DNA of 64,000 bases from Branchiostoma floridae (taxonomy: Eukaryota; Chordata; Leptocardii; Amphioxiformes; Branchiostomatidae): positions 223,311 to 287,310 of the forward strand of contig NW_023365750.1 in assembly GCF_000003815.2 (NCBI RefSeq), given 5' to 3'. The translations under genes and the position numbers were made by a program. The stretch's first letter is position 1. The number at the start of each line of letters is the position of its first letter. Shown here in pieces: positions 21,956 through 33,292 of this stretch. The notes beneath the pieces are model-generated. The model made no database searches. It was not told the DNA's origin and was given only the letters and a program-made list of their open reading frames with translations.

Positions 21956-22997
21956 ACTAGAGTTCCACGAACACATACCTTTGCCAAATAAACCAGTCTT
22001 GTTATGTAGAATGATGTCTGTAGACAAAAATGTGTTACTCATTACATTTCATTGTATATGCCCGGAGTTGGTTCATAAAATTTTGCCAGTGATTATATAA
22101 ATTAGATCCCTATTTACATAATTGATATCAAATTGTATCAAGCATTACTTAAGCTATCAGTATACCAAAAATAATGATAATCATGCCATCACTTCTTGAC
22201 TCATTCTCTTTCAAAGTCTGAAACTAAACCGGCTCCTGCAGTTCAAGAAAAGACGTTAGGGGAACCAAACATACACATCTTATTCTCTGCCATCTTTCTC
22301 TTTGTTTGGAAGTCCTATAATGGATGCAGTGTATTTACAAACTTTCCTAATTGATTATGCAAATTAGCTGTCGATTTGCATAATTAGAATTCTATCATGT
22401 AAGTCTTCCATTTGGCTATCTACATACTGAAAATCAGGACTATCCGTCAACACGTTCATATTTTCTTATAATTATGCAAATGAGGCCTCATTTGTATAAT
22501 TAATATGCACTAATTTTTCTATCTTTCTCATCTATATATGTGACAAGTTTGAAAGTCCTATCATGAAATGTAGTGGACTTATAAACTTTCCTCAATAATT
22601 ATGCAAATTTGCTGTTGATTTGCATAAATAGTATTTCATTAGGTACATTGTTACTTGGGCTATTTACATACCAAAAATCATGACGATCCGTCTACACGTT
22701 TTCGAGTTATTCTCGTCCAAAGTTTGAAAGGAAATCGGTGGCTGCAGTTCCAAACAAGCCGCTGGGGGGTCCAAACTTACAGCACTTACTCTCCTTGCCA
22801 AGGGCTATCTACCACTCAAAAATCACAACCACAACATGTCCAGAACATGAGATATCAAAAATTGAGGTTCTGCTGCAGTACCTTAGCAAGCCGCCAGGGG
22901 GCCCATTATCGAACTTAACCTTCGTTTTTCCGACCCCTACCCACCTATTAAATATCATCGGGATCCATTCAAGGCTTCTTGAGTTATGCTGTTAACA

Positions 22998-23050
<53 letters not shown>

Positions 23051-23105
23051 TCACAGACTCACAAGCCCAAAACATAACCTTAGCCATTCTGGCAAATAAA
23101 AATAT
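21956..23105 (-). mobile_element. Helitron-like element H6 (minus)
   Basis: The 3' end on - reads ...GGAACTCTAG then TT (plus about 21955-21965). The 5' end near 23105 is GCCAGAATGGC-like and is preceded on plus by a CA microsatellite (22999-23046), matching the GT-rich stretch next to the left hairpin in H3 and H4. The subterminal match is short (TTTGCCA). Truncated copy at 19170-19920. Confidence 0.4.
22999..23046. repeat. (CA)n microsatellite
   Basis: About 24 CA units within H6. Confidence 0.95.
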
Positions 23106-23476
23106 CGTATTATAGCAGTTTTTTAAATGCATCTCTTGTTCCGGACATGATACGGTCAGGACAGTTTGGTGGCAGGTAGCTTTTAGAGTCATGACAATGT
23201 GTCGCAAGTTTTAACCCCCTTACATTTAGCGGCAGGGGCTCAAGACTTTCCAAATACGATAACTGCTGAAAGGAACAACGGATTGCCATCATTTTAGGCA
23301 TGCAGGTAGCTCAGGCAAACATGTTCGTAATGACAAACAGGTTATGCAAATAAGAACTTTATTTGCATACTTAATGAGGAAATTGTATAATTCCATTGTT
23401 TTCAATAACGGGACTTCAATAATCTAACACGAGTAAATTATGGTAGGTAAACATAAGCAGAAAACTAATGTGCAAA

Positions 23477-23950
23477 CTAGAGTTCGGCGACCTCATACCT
23501 CCATGAAAATTTAGAGCTTTCGTAAATTTTATGCAATTGACTAACACATTAACATAATTTATGCATGGTGTTGTTCATCATTGACAAACGTACACATGTC
23601 ACAATTATAAAATTCCCATTATTAATCATAAAGCAGTTTTGCAATTTTTATATAATTTATGCAAATAAGTTCCTCATTGCCATATTTGGTATCTGCTTAT
23701 ATTCCACCTATTATAATTAACATGTGTTACATTCATTGAAGTCCAGTTATTGAAAACAATGGAATTATACAATTTCTTCATTAATTATGCAAATTAAGTC
23801 CTCATTTGCATAACATTTATATCATTATGAACATCTTTGCCTAAAGTACCTGCATGCCTAATATGATGCCAATCCGTCAATCCTTTCTGCAGTTATCCTC
23901 TTTAAAATGTCTTGACACAAACGCCCCTGCAGTTCCAAAATTAAATGTTA
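23477..23950 (-). mobile_element. Helitron-like 3' end H7, truncated
   Basis: CTAGAGTTCGGCGACCTC at 23477 is the family 3' palindrome, followed by ATACCTCCATGAAAA. The far end is missing where the LINE begins. The interior has ATTATGCAAAT modules like the tail block. Confidence 0.4.
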
Positions 23951-24105
23951 GGGGGCTAAAGGAAAGATTCAAGATGGCGGCCCCCAGATAGGTGTGTTAC
24001 GGTTGAGTTGCGCTCCAGCCTACTTAAATCTCCACGCTATGTCTAAATAGAACTCAAACCGCATCAATTTCTGGGGGTCTAGGACGTTTATATTTGAACT
24101 GTTGA

Positions 24106-24990
24106 ATGGGAAAGAGAACTAGGCGCTCCAGGGGTTCTAGCAGCACGGAAGAAGGTAGTCCGAATCTGAAACGCTGCCCCCCACCCAAGACACCAAAGAT
24201 GACGGCTTGTACAGGGAGCGATGAGTTGCAGTCTCTTTCACCAGAGCTTCAGACGCTCGCGCATCTGATCCTCAAACAGACTCAAAAACAACAGGAGACT
24301 CTACTAGGTCAGTTTCAGGATGTTGGGGAAAAACTGTCTGGCCAAATTCGCGCTTTAGACAACAAGGTCCAGGGTTTGTCAGCCGACTTAACCAGTTTAC
24401 GCGAGCGGGTGGGAGCTAACGAACACGCTGCGGAATTCCCGTCGGAGGAAATTCAAGACTTACGCCGAGCGCTAGACGAGGAACGACGTGCGAGACTGAA
24501 GGCTGACCTGCTGGCAGAGCGTTATTCGAGGAAAGCCGACATAATCATTAGAGGCCTGCCATGCAACAAGGAGGAAGATTCACAACAGGTATTTGCTGTC
24601 TTTTTGTCGGAGAAACTTCATCTTGCGCCCGTGCCTTTCGCCGCGGTCCATCGCCTCTCCAGACCTACAAAAACACGCCCGAACCCACCCCTGTTGGTCA
24701 GATTGCTGAACTTTCACGATCGAGATCAGATTCTACGGGAGAGAAGGAAGTTACGCGGGAACAAGGAGGGACTGGCTGTTTACGAGCATCTCCCCCCTCC
24801 CCTTCAAGCAGCGAGGGCCAGCCTTGTCCCCGATCGAGACGCTGAAGCAGCAAAAGCCAAAGGTACTGATACTAGGGTTTCGATTTGGGTGCCTCCTAAG
24901 GCAACGTACGCAGTGTTACTTGTGAACGGTCAAGAGAAGAGACGCGCCGATGCGATTGACCTTATGCAACCTTCTACAAAGAACACATGA
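24106..24990 (+). CDS. LINE ORF1 protein (coiled coil/RRM type)
   Basis: 294 codons, ATG at 24106. Basic Ser-rich N-terminus, then a heptad-like coiled coil (about residues 45-145, many Leu/Gln/Glu), followed by the ERYSRKADIIIRGLP segment and VHRLSRP...PLLVRLLNFHDRDQIL, the typical L1-type ORF1 RRM region, and a basic C-terminal domain. It would bind element RNA as a trimer in the ribonucleoprotein. Frame intact. Confidence 0.8.
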   Translation: MGKRTRRSRGSSSTEEGSPNLKRCPPPKTPKMTACTGSDELQSLSPELQTLAHLILKQTQKQQETLLGQFQDVGEKLSGQIRALDNKVQGLSADLTSLRERVGANEHAAEFPSEEIQDLRRALDEERRARLKADLLAERYSRKADIIIRGLPCNKEEDSQQVFAVFLSEKLHLAPVPFAAVHRLSRPTKTRPNPPLLVRLLNFHDRDQILRERRKLRGNKEGLAVYEHLPPPLQAARASLVPDRDAEAAKAKGTDTRVSIWVPPKATYAVLLVNGQEKRRADAIDLMQPSTKNT

Positions 24991-26374
24991 TGGTGAACAT
25001 GTTGTTTAAAATGTGACTGCAATTATTAAACGAACATCTCATCCCTTTGAGGCACTGGTGTGTTTTTTATGAATGTGAAGACAGTATTAGTATATAGGAA
25101 TCAGAATACCTTCCTGTCTTGTTTGTAAGTCACAGGAAGTAAGAAATATGCGGCGGCATTAAATTTTGGAATTGGCTTGCAGGCTTGACAGGTGCAAGCA
25201 TTCGTTGGAACACGTGCTGATCAGCGTGCACTTAATCGACTTGAAATGTCAACATACCTTGCGTAACCCACAGCCGAGCCGGTGTATTCCGTTCCTGCCT
25301 GTTCTTTTCGTTTGTTACAGTATTGTCTGAGTTCTGAATCGGCCCGATTCTCCTACTTGTGTTCATTCATATCCAGATGTTATATTCTGTTATTTTGATT
25401 TCTGACTTAGTTGGATTATAGAAAACTTATGATCATGTTATTTTTGTTTCCACTTACTTACTTCATACCAAAATGTTGATTATGTTATGTGGTTTTGAGT
25501 TTTGAATCAGACTGATTCCCATATTTATGTTGTTTGTTTTGAGCTCTGACTTTGTTTTTCTACTCCAAGGCAGAGATCATGGGATTTTGTTTATGATTTC
25601 CTATTCTGCTTGAGTTATGCCAAAGTGGTGATCATCTTATGCTATTCTTAGTTTTTGAATCGGACCGATTCCCATAATTACTTTTCTTTATTATATTAAG
25701 ACGATGATCACGTTACGTTGATATGAGTTCTGTTTGATTTACACTAAAGTGGTGATTTCGTTATGTACATAATCGTGCAGTCTGGAGAAATATCACGGAG
25801 GGAGCAGGGGGCCAGTCACTGGCCTAGGCACTTAGGCAGGCAGGCAGGCATTTGAGTTAAGAAGTGGACCAATTTTCTTACTAATGACTGATAGTTGTGA
25901 GTTCAAAATGAAGTTTCAGAAGAAAGGTGATTTAGCTTACAAAACGTCACTTTCAGAAACAGAGCTACTATTCTATAATATTGAAGTGTAAGATTGGTCC
26001 AATTTTCTTATTTTCACAATGTTTCCGTGGAATCAACAAATGCGATACTTTTGACGGAGCCAACGAGATGGAAGGGCCACCAAGCTTCAAGTTTGTAACT
26101 CTTGTGTTCCGTTGAGCTTTATTTTGTTTTGTTCTAATGTTCTGTTATTTATTATTTTCGTTATTACTGCATGGCACGATGTGTTATGTTTTCATGTGTT
26201 TTATACCTAATTTTGAAGTGATACCTATGCTATGTAGTTTAAGTGACCCCAATTACCTGCAACAGAATTATGCTATTTTGTGTACATTAGCTTTGCCCAA
26301 CTTATGTTTTGCATCCTGTGGACGCCCCTTTTTATCAAAATATTTGACAACTTATATTACTTTTCAAAGGTCTC
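24991..26374 (+). other. LINE inter-ORF region with diverged ~160-bp repeats
   Basis: A motif like GAATCGGxCCGATTC recurs near 25337, 25505 and 25657. A GGCA repeat lies at 25838-25850. No host gene seen. Confidence 0.5.
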
Positions 26375-26720
26375 ATGGTATTGCCAAAACTTAAGATATG
26401 CAGTTATAATTGTAACGGTCTGGGCGACCACAGGAAACGCAACCAAATCTTTACATGGCTAAAGGATAAATCTTATGATATATATTGCCTGCAAGAATCC
26501 CACTCTACACCTTTGAATGAGGAGAGATGGAAATCAGATTGGGGGGGGGGGGGTCCGATTCTATTTAACCATGGTTTAAGTAATAGCAGGGGTGTTCTTA
26601 TTTTATTTAAGAAAAATTTAATCTTTACTGTCCATCAAACTCATAACGATAATTCAGGACGATGGATGTTATTGGATTTAACTATTGACCTATTCCGTTT
26701 TTCTTTAGCAAACATTTATG
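26375..26720 (+). pseudogene. LINE ORF2, endonuclease start (interrupted)
   Basis: Starts MVLPKLKICSYNCNGLGD; CLQESH and GRWMLLDL follow, and it is cut in the FSLANIY motif: apurinic/apyrimidinic-type endonuclease landmarks (SxNxxG, QE, and the NIYAP region). Contains a run of ten G at 26541-26550. The frame resumes at 28322 after the nested element. Confidence 0.8.
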
Positions 26721-28312
26721 AGATATGTCCAGTATCAGGGTGAAGTGCACGAAGTTAGGGTGTACGAAGTTGTACGAAGTTGTACGAAGTTGTACTAAGT
26801 TACAACCGTTCCCCACTGGCTTTGAGGCTATATCGGGAGTCACAGATGACGTCAAAACATTTATTGGATGACGTAATCTAACTTCGTATAGTAGACAGGG
26901 TAAGGCGGCATGTGTGCGAAGTTGTCCTAAGTTGTGCAAAGTTACGTGACGTCATTTAACTTCGGACAGTGGGCAGGGTAGGGCGGCATGTGTGCGAAGT
27001 TGTCCTAAGTTGTGCAAAGTTACGTGACGTCATCTAACTTTGGACAGTGGGCAGGGTAGGTCAACAAGTGTGCGAAGTTGTCCTAAGTTGTGCAAAGTTA
27101 CGTGACGTCATCTAACTTTGGACAGTGGGCAGGGTAGGTCAACAAGTGTGCGAAGTTGTCCTAAGTTGTGCAAAGTTACGTGACGTCATCTAACTTTGGA
27201 CAGTGGGCAGGGTAGGTCAACAAGTGTGCGAAGTTGTCCTAAGTTGTGCAAAGTTAGGTTTAAATGATTCAATCAATCCTTTTATCACGTATCTTTTGGT
27301 AAACAGAACACTCAAGTTTATTTCTATCATACCTGAGTAGAGTATTTTTTGATTGTGAATCTATGAAACAGGCACCAGGCCTGCTTACGTACAGGGAGTC
27401 ACAAAAATAAAGTTCCGAAATTACGCTACTCAAGACAAACACTACATTTAACTCATTTCCTTACGTCGGTGTTGACTTGTGAATGTTGACAAGTTAAATA
27501 AACAGGGCATGTCAATCAAAGTCATTGTTACTCTTTATCCAGGCAAACGATTTGAACCGAGTGCTAGCCATAAGCCTTATGAAGGCTATTCCATCATAAG
27601 ACTGTACTCGAGTACTCCAGCATCGCATCCTGGAGGTTGCCTGCGTGTTCCTTGCTCTAGTGAACAGGTATTGTAATCTTGCAGAATGATTATAAAATTT
27701 TCTATGCAATATTTCTATGCAATATTTAATAGTGACTATTAAAGAGAAAATTCTTATCCCTATACGACATAAGTACTTACCATTTTTGTTAAATTAAGCC
27801 TCGGTACTCCCACCGGTAGGTGAAGGCTGGTTATGTCCCACCAAAAACACAGACTTTTTAGATCTCGAGCTAATTACTTTTATAATTACGTCATAACTTC
27901 AGACAACTTTGGTAAACTCCCGTCTTCTTATACAAAGCTTGCTTGACGTCATAATTAAGATGACGTCATAACTTCGGACAACTTCGGACAACTTCGTACA
28001 CCCCCCGGCTGACTGTCCAAAGTTAGATGACGTCATGGTTAGGGTGACGTCATAACTTTGGACAACTTCGGACAACTTCGTACACCCCCCGGCTGACTGT
28101 CCAAAGTTAGGATGACGTCATGGTTAGCGTGACGTCATAACTTCGGACAACTTCGGACAACTTCGTACACCACCCGGCTGACTGTCCAAAGTTTAGATGA
28201 CGTCATAACTTCGGACAAGTTCGTACAACTTTGGACAACTTTGGACAACTTCAGACATCTAACTTAACTTAGGACAACTTCGTGCATTTCACCCTGATAC
28301 TGGACATGGGTG
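26721..28312. mobile_element. Mutator-like/foldback element nested in LINE
   Basis: 1592 bp flanked by ACATTTATG (26712-26720 and 28313-28321), a 9-bp target duplication; removing it and one copy restores the LINE reading NIYAPN. The ends share ATGTCCAGTATCAGGGTGAA in inverted orientation, then CACGAAGTT. The left half has five units of a 78-bp repeat (from 26871, exact 78-bp steps from 26944 to 27256), the right half about three units of ~86 bp (27959-28200). Both are full of TGACGTCA and CTTCGGACAACTT-type motifs. No transposase. A 9-bp duplication plus long inverted ends fits Mutator-like elements; Merlin is possible. Confidence 0.75.
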
Positions 28313-28321
28313 ACATTTATG

Positions 28322-28405
28322 CCCCAAATACTGATAATCCATCTTTCTTTGTCGATCTTGAAAACAATGTACAGTCTTTAACATCTTCTGGTTTACATAC
28401 TATCA
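28322..28405 (+). pseudogene. LINE ORF2 continuation, truncated
   Basis: Continues in frame as CCC CAA ATA CTG (P-N-T-D-N-P-S-F-F) and runs to SGLHTIMI, then no DFN motif follows. The remaining ~20 bp before 28432 look like host intron (polypyrimidine, TTGCAG). Confidence 0.7.
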
Positions 28406-28431
28406 TGATATTTGTGTATTCTACATTGCAG

Positions 28432-28608
28432 CGGTCCAATGTCATGTGTTGACGGCCCCAGCGTTCGGATCGATAAGTCCCGCCGGAGCAACCTCCTACC
28501 CCACCCTGGTAACATACAACTGTAACACGGGATACGTCCGAAACGGTGCTTTTGGTGCGACGTGCCAAGCTAACGGCCATTGGAGTAACCCTGTTCATAC
28601 TTGCACAC
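28432..28608 (+). CDS. Gene B CCP exon 1
   Basis: Acceptor ATTGCAG to 28431, donor GTAAG at 28609. Reads VQCHVLTAPAFG and ends NPVHTCT; the HTC ending is shared only with gene C exon 55871, marking it as the counterpart. All four cysteines kept, although the NG of TNG is FG here. Confidence 0.9.
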
Positions 28609-29042
28609 GTAAGATATACGTTTGACACTAACAGACATTGGCAATTTCAAGCAAAATGAAGTTGTCACACACCTACATTAGGTTAGTGACCAGAGGAGAA
28701 AGGAGGCCTCTTTCAATCATTGGAACTTATAATTAGGCAACTGGACTTCTACTACCAAAAGGCCGTTGTTCCATGTATCTTAAGTACAGTAAAAGTTGGT
28801 AACTTGTATTATTGGTCGTGCATTTCCGGCTAACCTAACTTTGGTAATTTTTACTGAAGAAGTAAAATGCCCAAAAAATTATTTGATACCTTGTATCAAA
28901 GTATTCTGTATTCCGGTGGATTTTGCCCTATTTAATGAGTACATGTATTCCGGTATTTTGGCGGACCACTGCTTTAGGCATATATGGCATCTTGTGATTT
29001 TCAGGTTTAAAAGTAGAGTGGTTTTTGTACTCATCATTGCAG

Positions 29043-29222
29043 CTGTACAATGTCCTGCGTTGACGGCCCCAACTAACGGAGCACGGACACCAGCTACCGG
29101 ATCGAACTTCTACCCGAACACGATCACGTTCACCTGTAACTCGGGATACGTCCTGAATGGCAGTCCTAATACGGTGTGCCAAGCTGACGGATCATGGAGC
29201 AACCCTGTACCAACATGCATAC
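29043..29222 (+). CDS. Gene B CCP exon 2
   Basis: Acceptor ATTGCAG to 29042, donor GTAAG at 29223; 60 codons. [31 protein letters not shown]; the one extra residue lies before the second cysteine, as in all GARTP-type exons. Confidence 0.92.
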
Positions 29223-29315
29223 GTAAGACGATCAAAATGCAGAATGAATGTACATATGAAACGCATAGCAAAGGATATTAAAAGAATAAAAAAGGTTAAA
29301 TTTAAATATTCAATA

Positions 29316-29335
29316 GTTCTAACATGTACACGTAA
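29316..29335 (+). pseudogene. CCP exon end relic
   Basis: TCTAACATGTACACGTAAG keeps the TC-Thr end and donor of a CCP exon inside an intron. A homologous scrap lies at 38296-38315; the surrounding introns also match, so the dead exon predates the duplication of this intron. Confidence 0.5.
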
Positions 29336-29554
29336 GATATATTTTGCAATTAAAATGTACAATGTACAATGTATTTTTAAAAAATAGTGATACACGCTAG
29401 AAATTTATTGCAAAATATTTTTTCAGATATGCAGTGCGTTAAAAGATTGTGAATGACCTTTTAGTATGTTACAGTTTTTGCAACCGGGCGATTGCTAGTA
29501 GACGTCGCTTCGTGTAGTTTACGTTCATAGATAACTGACTCTTTCACAATTTAG

Positions 29555-29734
29555 GAAGGCCATGTCCGGTGTTGACGGCTCCGACCAACGGAGCGCGGAC
29601 GCCCCCAACCGGATCGAACCTCTACCAGGACCAGATGACGTTCACCTGTAACACGGGATATCAACTGAACGGAGTCTCTCCTTTGACATGCCAAGCTACT
29701 GGAACCTGGAGCAACCCTATTCCAACATGCAAAC
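29555..29734 (+). CDS. Gene B CCP exon 3
   Basis: Acceptor ATTTAG to 29554, donor GTAAG at 29735. [31 protein letters not shown], ending TCK. Confidence 0.92.
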
Positions 29735-29927
29735 GTAAGATGAGTTTGGCATAGATGAATATACTACTAAGCGGTTCCTGGACAAATGTGTTCACACACG
29801 ACTACACCATGGTTAAGAGAATTATAGGAGGGAAGGCATATTTCCATGTTGAAGCGTAGGAACAAAAACAACGTCGACTATCGGATGCCGTTCAATGTAT
29901 ATGAAAATGTATATTTCACCTTTCCAG

Positions 29928-30107
29928 CCAGACAATGTCCGGCGTTGACGGCACCAACCAATGGAGCGCGGACTCCATCTACCGGTTCAAACTCCTACAC
30001 GAACACGACATCGTTCACTTGTAATGCGGGATACATATTGAACGGAGTCTCCCCTTTGACATGTCGAGCAGACGGATCATGGAGTAACACTGTTCCAACA
30101 TGCACAC
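29928..30107 (+). CDS. Gene B CCP exon 4
   Basis: Acceptor TTTCCAG to 29927, donor GTAAG at 30108. [19 protein letters not shown] with TSFTCNAGY and CRADGSWSN; four cysteines. Confidence 0.92.
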
Positions 30108-30313
30108 GTAAGATGAGTTTGACTATAATAGCAATAGATATAATAAGCAAATTCTAGCCAAAGCGCCTTCATTATAGTGAAAACGACATAGGACGCAATG
30201 CAATTTCACATGTTCAAACATTTAAAAAATAACGTCGGCTATAGGACGTCTTCATGTGTTGTATATATAGATCATATTTGATAAACATGAACATGAATAT
30301 TTCACAATTTCAG

Positions 30314-30493
30314 CCAGACAATGCCCGCTGTTGGGAGCCCCACTCAACGGAGCACGGAGTCCCACCGGACAGATCTCCTACCCGAGCGGTGTCACGTTCA
30401 CCTGTTACACGGGATACGTACTGAACGGCGCTGCTTCTGCCACGTGTCAAGCTGACGGAACATGGAGTGATCATAATGTTCCAACATGCACAC
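30314..30493 (+). CDS. Gene B CCP exon 5
   Basis: Acceptor TTTCAG to 30313, donor GTAAG at 30494. RQCPLLGAPLNGARSPTGQ; unusual extra residue late in the module (WSDHNVPTC). Confidence 0.92.
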
Positions 30494-30545
30494 GTAAGAC
30501 GATTCCGTTGTTTGTTTAAAGTAAACTATTGATTTCCATTCAAAC

Positions 30546-30547
30546 AA

Positions 30548-30580
<33 letters not shown>

Positions 30581-30592
30581 AACACACATCTG
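30546..30592. repeat. (CA)n microsatellite
   Basis: About 20 CA units with a short AAACA interruption, intronic. Confidence 0.9.
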
Positions 30593-30883
30593 ATTCATGT
30601 CAATTATAGATGATAGAATGCACACGTAAGATACTTAGTGTCTAGCAAAATTTATATCTACTACCATGCACTTATCATCGTTTTGACAGACAATAGGTTC
30701 GGGCATGGTCAGTCGTGGAATTTTCTTTGATGGCTGAACAAGCCAATTCTATCGATCTTGGGCTTACGTATTTTTCCACAAACATGCAGTATATTGCTGA
30801 GCAAGTGATAATAAACTGTGGCGTGCCATGTATGATGAGTACATTATATAAATCTGATCACTGTACATTTTGTACCATTGTAG

Positions 30884-31066
30884 GTAGGCAATGCACGCCG
30901 GCGTTGACAGCCCCAGCTAACGGAATCCGGACACCCTCAACCGGATCGAACCTCTACCAGGACACGGTCACGTTCAGTTGTAACTCTGGATACGTACTGA
31001 GTGGAGACGCTCTTCTGACATGCCAAGCTGACGGAACATGGAGCAGTACTGTTCCTACATGTTCAA
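30884..31066 (+). CDS. Gene B CCP exon 6
   Basis: Acceptor GTAG to 30883, donor GTAAG at 31067; 61 codons. RQCTPALTAPANGIRTPSTG: an extra Thr after Cys1. Ends PTCSS instead of the usual TCT. Confidence 0.9.
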
Positions 31067-31244
31067 GTAAGATGAGTTTGATAAATGCCTGTTAGGTGAC
31101 TTCTAGCAAGAAGTGTTTTACGTGCGTACACTATGGTAAAGAGAAGCATTGGGAGGAAGATGCCTTTTTGTCTAAACTTAAAAAGGTCTCTCCATGTATC
31201 TTTCGTACATAGATGTAAATCGCTAGAAGCAAGTAGACACAATC

Positions 31245-31435
31245 TCCAGCTCAGGCTAACGTCACATTTCCGAACCGGGGCCCGACCGGGCTGTTTGTGG
31301 AAACGAAAATAGACATGTATACGTAAACATATACACAAATAATACCCATGACTATCATCTTTACGTCTTGTGTAGCTTGATGTCATTAATATCACGTTTT
31401 TCGTTCCCAAAAGCTTCCCGGTCAGGAAATATGAC
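31245..31435. mobile_element. MITE copy in gene B intron
   Basis: Shares ACGTCACATTTCCGAACC, GACGTGAAGA/CGTCTTGTGTAG and GTTCCCxAAAGCTTCC with 35945-36235, where the two ends are inverted repeats of each other. Non-coding. Confidence 0.5.
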
Positions 31436-31562
31436 GTAGGCCATACCACCCAATTGCAAGCACCCACTACGCCAAAACGGCCGGACCATTTGGAACGGTC
31501 AGTTGGTGGTGTTTGAACCCCACTGTTACAGATGCTTAAACATAAATATGTCAAAATTTCAG

Positions 31563-31742
31563 TCAGACAATGCCCGCTGCTGGCGGCTCCAGCTAACGGA
31601 GCGAGGACACCCGCTACCGGGGCGACGGCCTTCCAGGACCAGGTATCGTTCACCTGTAACTCGGGTTACGTTCTGACCGGCGCTGCTGATACGACGTGCC
31701 AATCTAATGGAGCATGGAGTAATGCTGTTCCAACATGCACAC
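31563..31742 (+). CDS. Gene B CCP exon 7
   Basis: Acceptor TTTCAG to 31562, donor GTAAG at 31743. RQCPLLAAPANGARTPATGATAF; ends NAVPTCT. Confidence 0.92.
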
Positions 31743-31759
31743 GTAAGAGAACTTGAAAG

Positions 31760-32440
31760 TTGATATATGTGTCCACATATTTGTAGTATTTACGCATTAT
31801 GTTGTCCGATGTCCGTGTTATTATAGAGCCATACAAAACTGTTTTCCAGTGTCAATGTTAACTCTATAGAAGATTGTTATCCATTGCTCATGTTAACGTT
31901 ATACAAGGTTGTCAATGGTAACATTATACAAGACTGTTATTCTGTGTTATTGTTATCATAGGTCCATACAGGACTGTTAAACTTATGCTATGTATTTTTG
32001 GAGTAGCCTATTTTTGTAATTGCTACCGTGTTGCACTATTTTATTTATTGGTTGTATCATTGTGTTCTTGAGTAAAGAAATGGCTGTAAAGCTATGAGAT
32101 AAAATAAACAAATGAATAGACCTTCAAACAGCAAATGTATATTGTTAGTTTTCAAAAGTTAGTAAACAGAAGTAGATTAACAAGCATCACTTTTTGCATC
32201 TTCAGTACGTAACATCGACTATCATTATTCCATCAGGAGCCATAATACCGTCACCTAAAAAAACGTTAGTATAGAGTTCTTCCTAAAATTGTCTTGAACA
32301 CCGACTGTTAAATATTCTAAATGTAACACAATTCAGATATTTAGCTGTTGAAGACAATCTTGAGAAGGCCTCTATAACAATGTTTTTTGGTGCAATTATG
32401 CGAATGTATGTTACATATATTGTTTATATCAATTGATTTT
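31760..32440 (+). other. Intron, nothing recognised
   Basis: AT-rich. A short imperfect repeat of ATGTTAACxTTATACAAGxTTGTTAT-type words occurs at 31850-31990; no exon or element ends seen. Confidence 0.4.
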
Positions 32441-32451
32441 TTATCATGCAG

Positions 32452-32628
32452 CAAGACCATGCCCGGGATTCACTGTCCCAACGAACGGAGCGGTGAGTCT
32501 TCTCGGACCGTACGCCTACCCGACCCAGGTCACGTTCACCTGTGGCACGGGATACGTACTGAACGGCGCTCCCAGTAGGACGTGCCAAGCTGACGGGACA
32601 TGGAGCAATGCTGTTCCAACATGCACAC
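32452..32628 (+). CDS. Gene B CCP exon 8
   Basis: Acceptor CATGCAG to 32451, donor GTAAG at 32629. RPCPGFTVPTNGAVSLLGPYAY, GYVLNGAPSRTC; four cysteines. Confidence 0.92.
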
Positions 32629-32644
32629 GTAAGTCGACTAAATA

Positions 32645-33285
32645 AACTATCCAGGGTGACTCACAGAGATTACATCCGTTGCAACCGAACTAAGATGACA
32701 TTGATAGTAATTAAAATGTATTTAATTCACTATGAGGGGAAATTCGAAACAACACTAAATGTATGATGAGAAAACCTGCCTTTTCTCCAAAACTCGACAA
32801 CTAAGCTGTCGTCGAGCCATCGTCACAAATCAAGAAGTGAGCTCGGCCGACGTGCTGGCGAGTTCGAAATGTGCTTTTTCGCTTAAAGTACGTCCGACGT
32901 CCTTGCGAATACTGGGGCTTCGGGCGATTTTAAGCAACTCGTCTGTTGGGATTTAAACCTCCTTGTGTCAGCTCGCTGTGCACCAAAAAGGCAAAAAAAG
33001 ACAGTAAATTATACTTTCCGGAATGAAACACCGAGGCCCTTCCAATTTGTGACGAGGTAGTTTTTCAGCAAAAAGTAAGACCGACACTCGGGCGAAATTT
33101 GTCGAAATCCAGCCGATCTAGAAATTTATGACTGGCGTTCGCTTAATTCGACTGTAACGCAGGTTTAAAGACGTTTGGTCAGCGGTCGGCAGAAAAATGG
33201 AAGACGTTCTCTAGAAACAAGGAATGTCATTTCACGCATTATTAGATATTACCTAACCCTTTCTTGACAAGAGCTATATTTCACC
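32645..33285 (+). other. Intron with unassigned CpG-bearing insert
   Basis: 32760-33200 has CG-rich words (GAGCTCGGCCGACGTGCTGGCGAG) unlike the flanking intron, suggesting an insertion, but I see no inverted ends and no recognisable coding sequence. Confidence 0.35.
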
Positions 33286-33292
33286 TTTTTAG

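Larger units (their letters stand above)
23960..28410 (+). mobile_element. L1/Tx1-like LINE, 3'-truncated, with nested element
   Basis: ORF1 (24106-24990), a 1.4-kb inter-ORF region and the endonuclease start of ORF2 (26375-26720, resuming at 28322) lie in the sense orientation in the gene B intron before CCP exon 28432. Everything after the first ~150 residues of ORF2 is gone; LINE-like reading ends about 20 bp before the host acceptor. Loss of the 3' part is unusual for a LINE and suggests a later deletion. Confidence 0.75.

Noticed and set aside
26871-27256. Regular 78-bp repeats resembling an array
   Set aside because: Not CRISPR: units are contiguous without unique spacers, in a eukaryotic transposable element.
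31063-31653. 196-codon frame on - overlapping CCP exon 7
   Set aside because: Antisense shadow of the CCP exon extended through a MITE; antisense frames over other CCP exons have the same Thr-Cys-Ala-Cys look.
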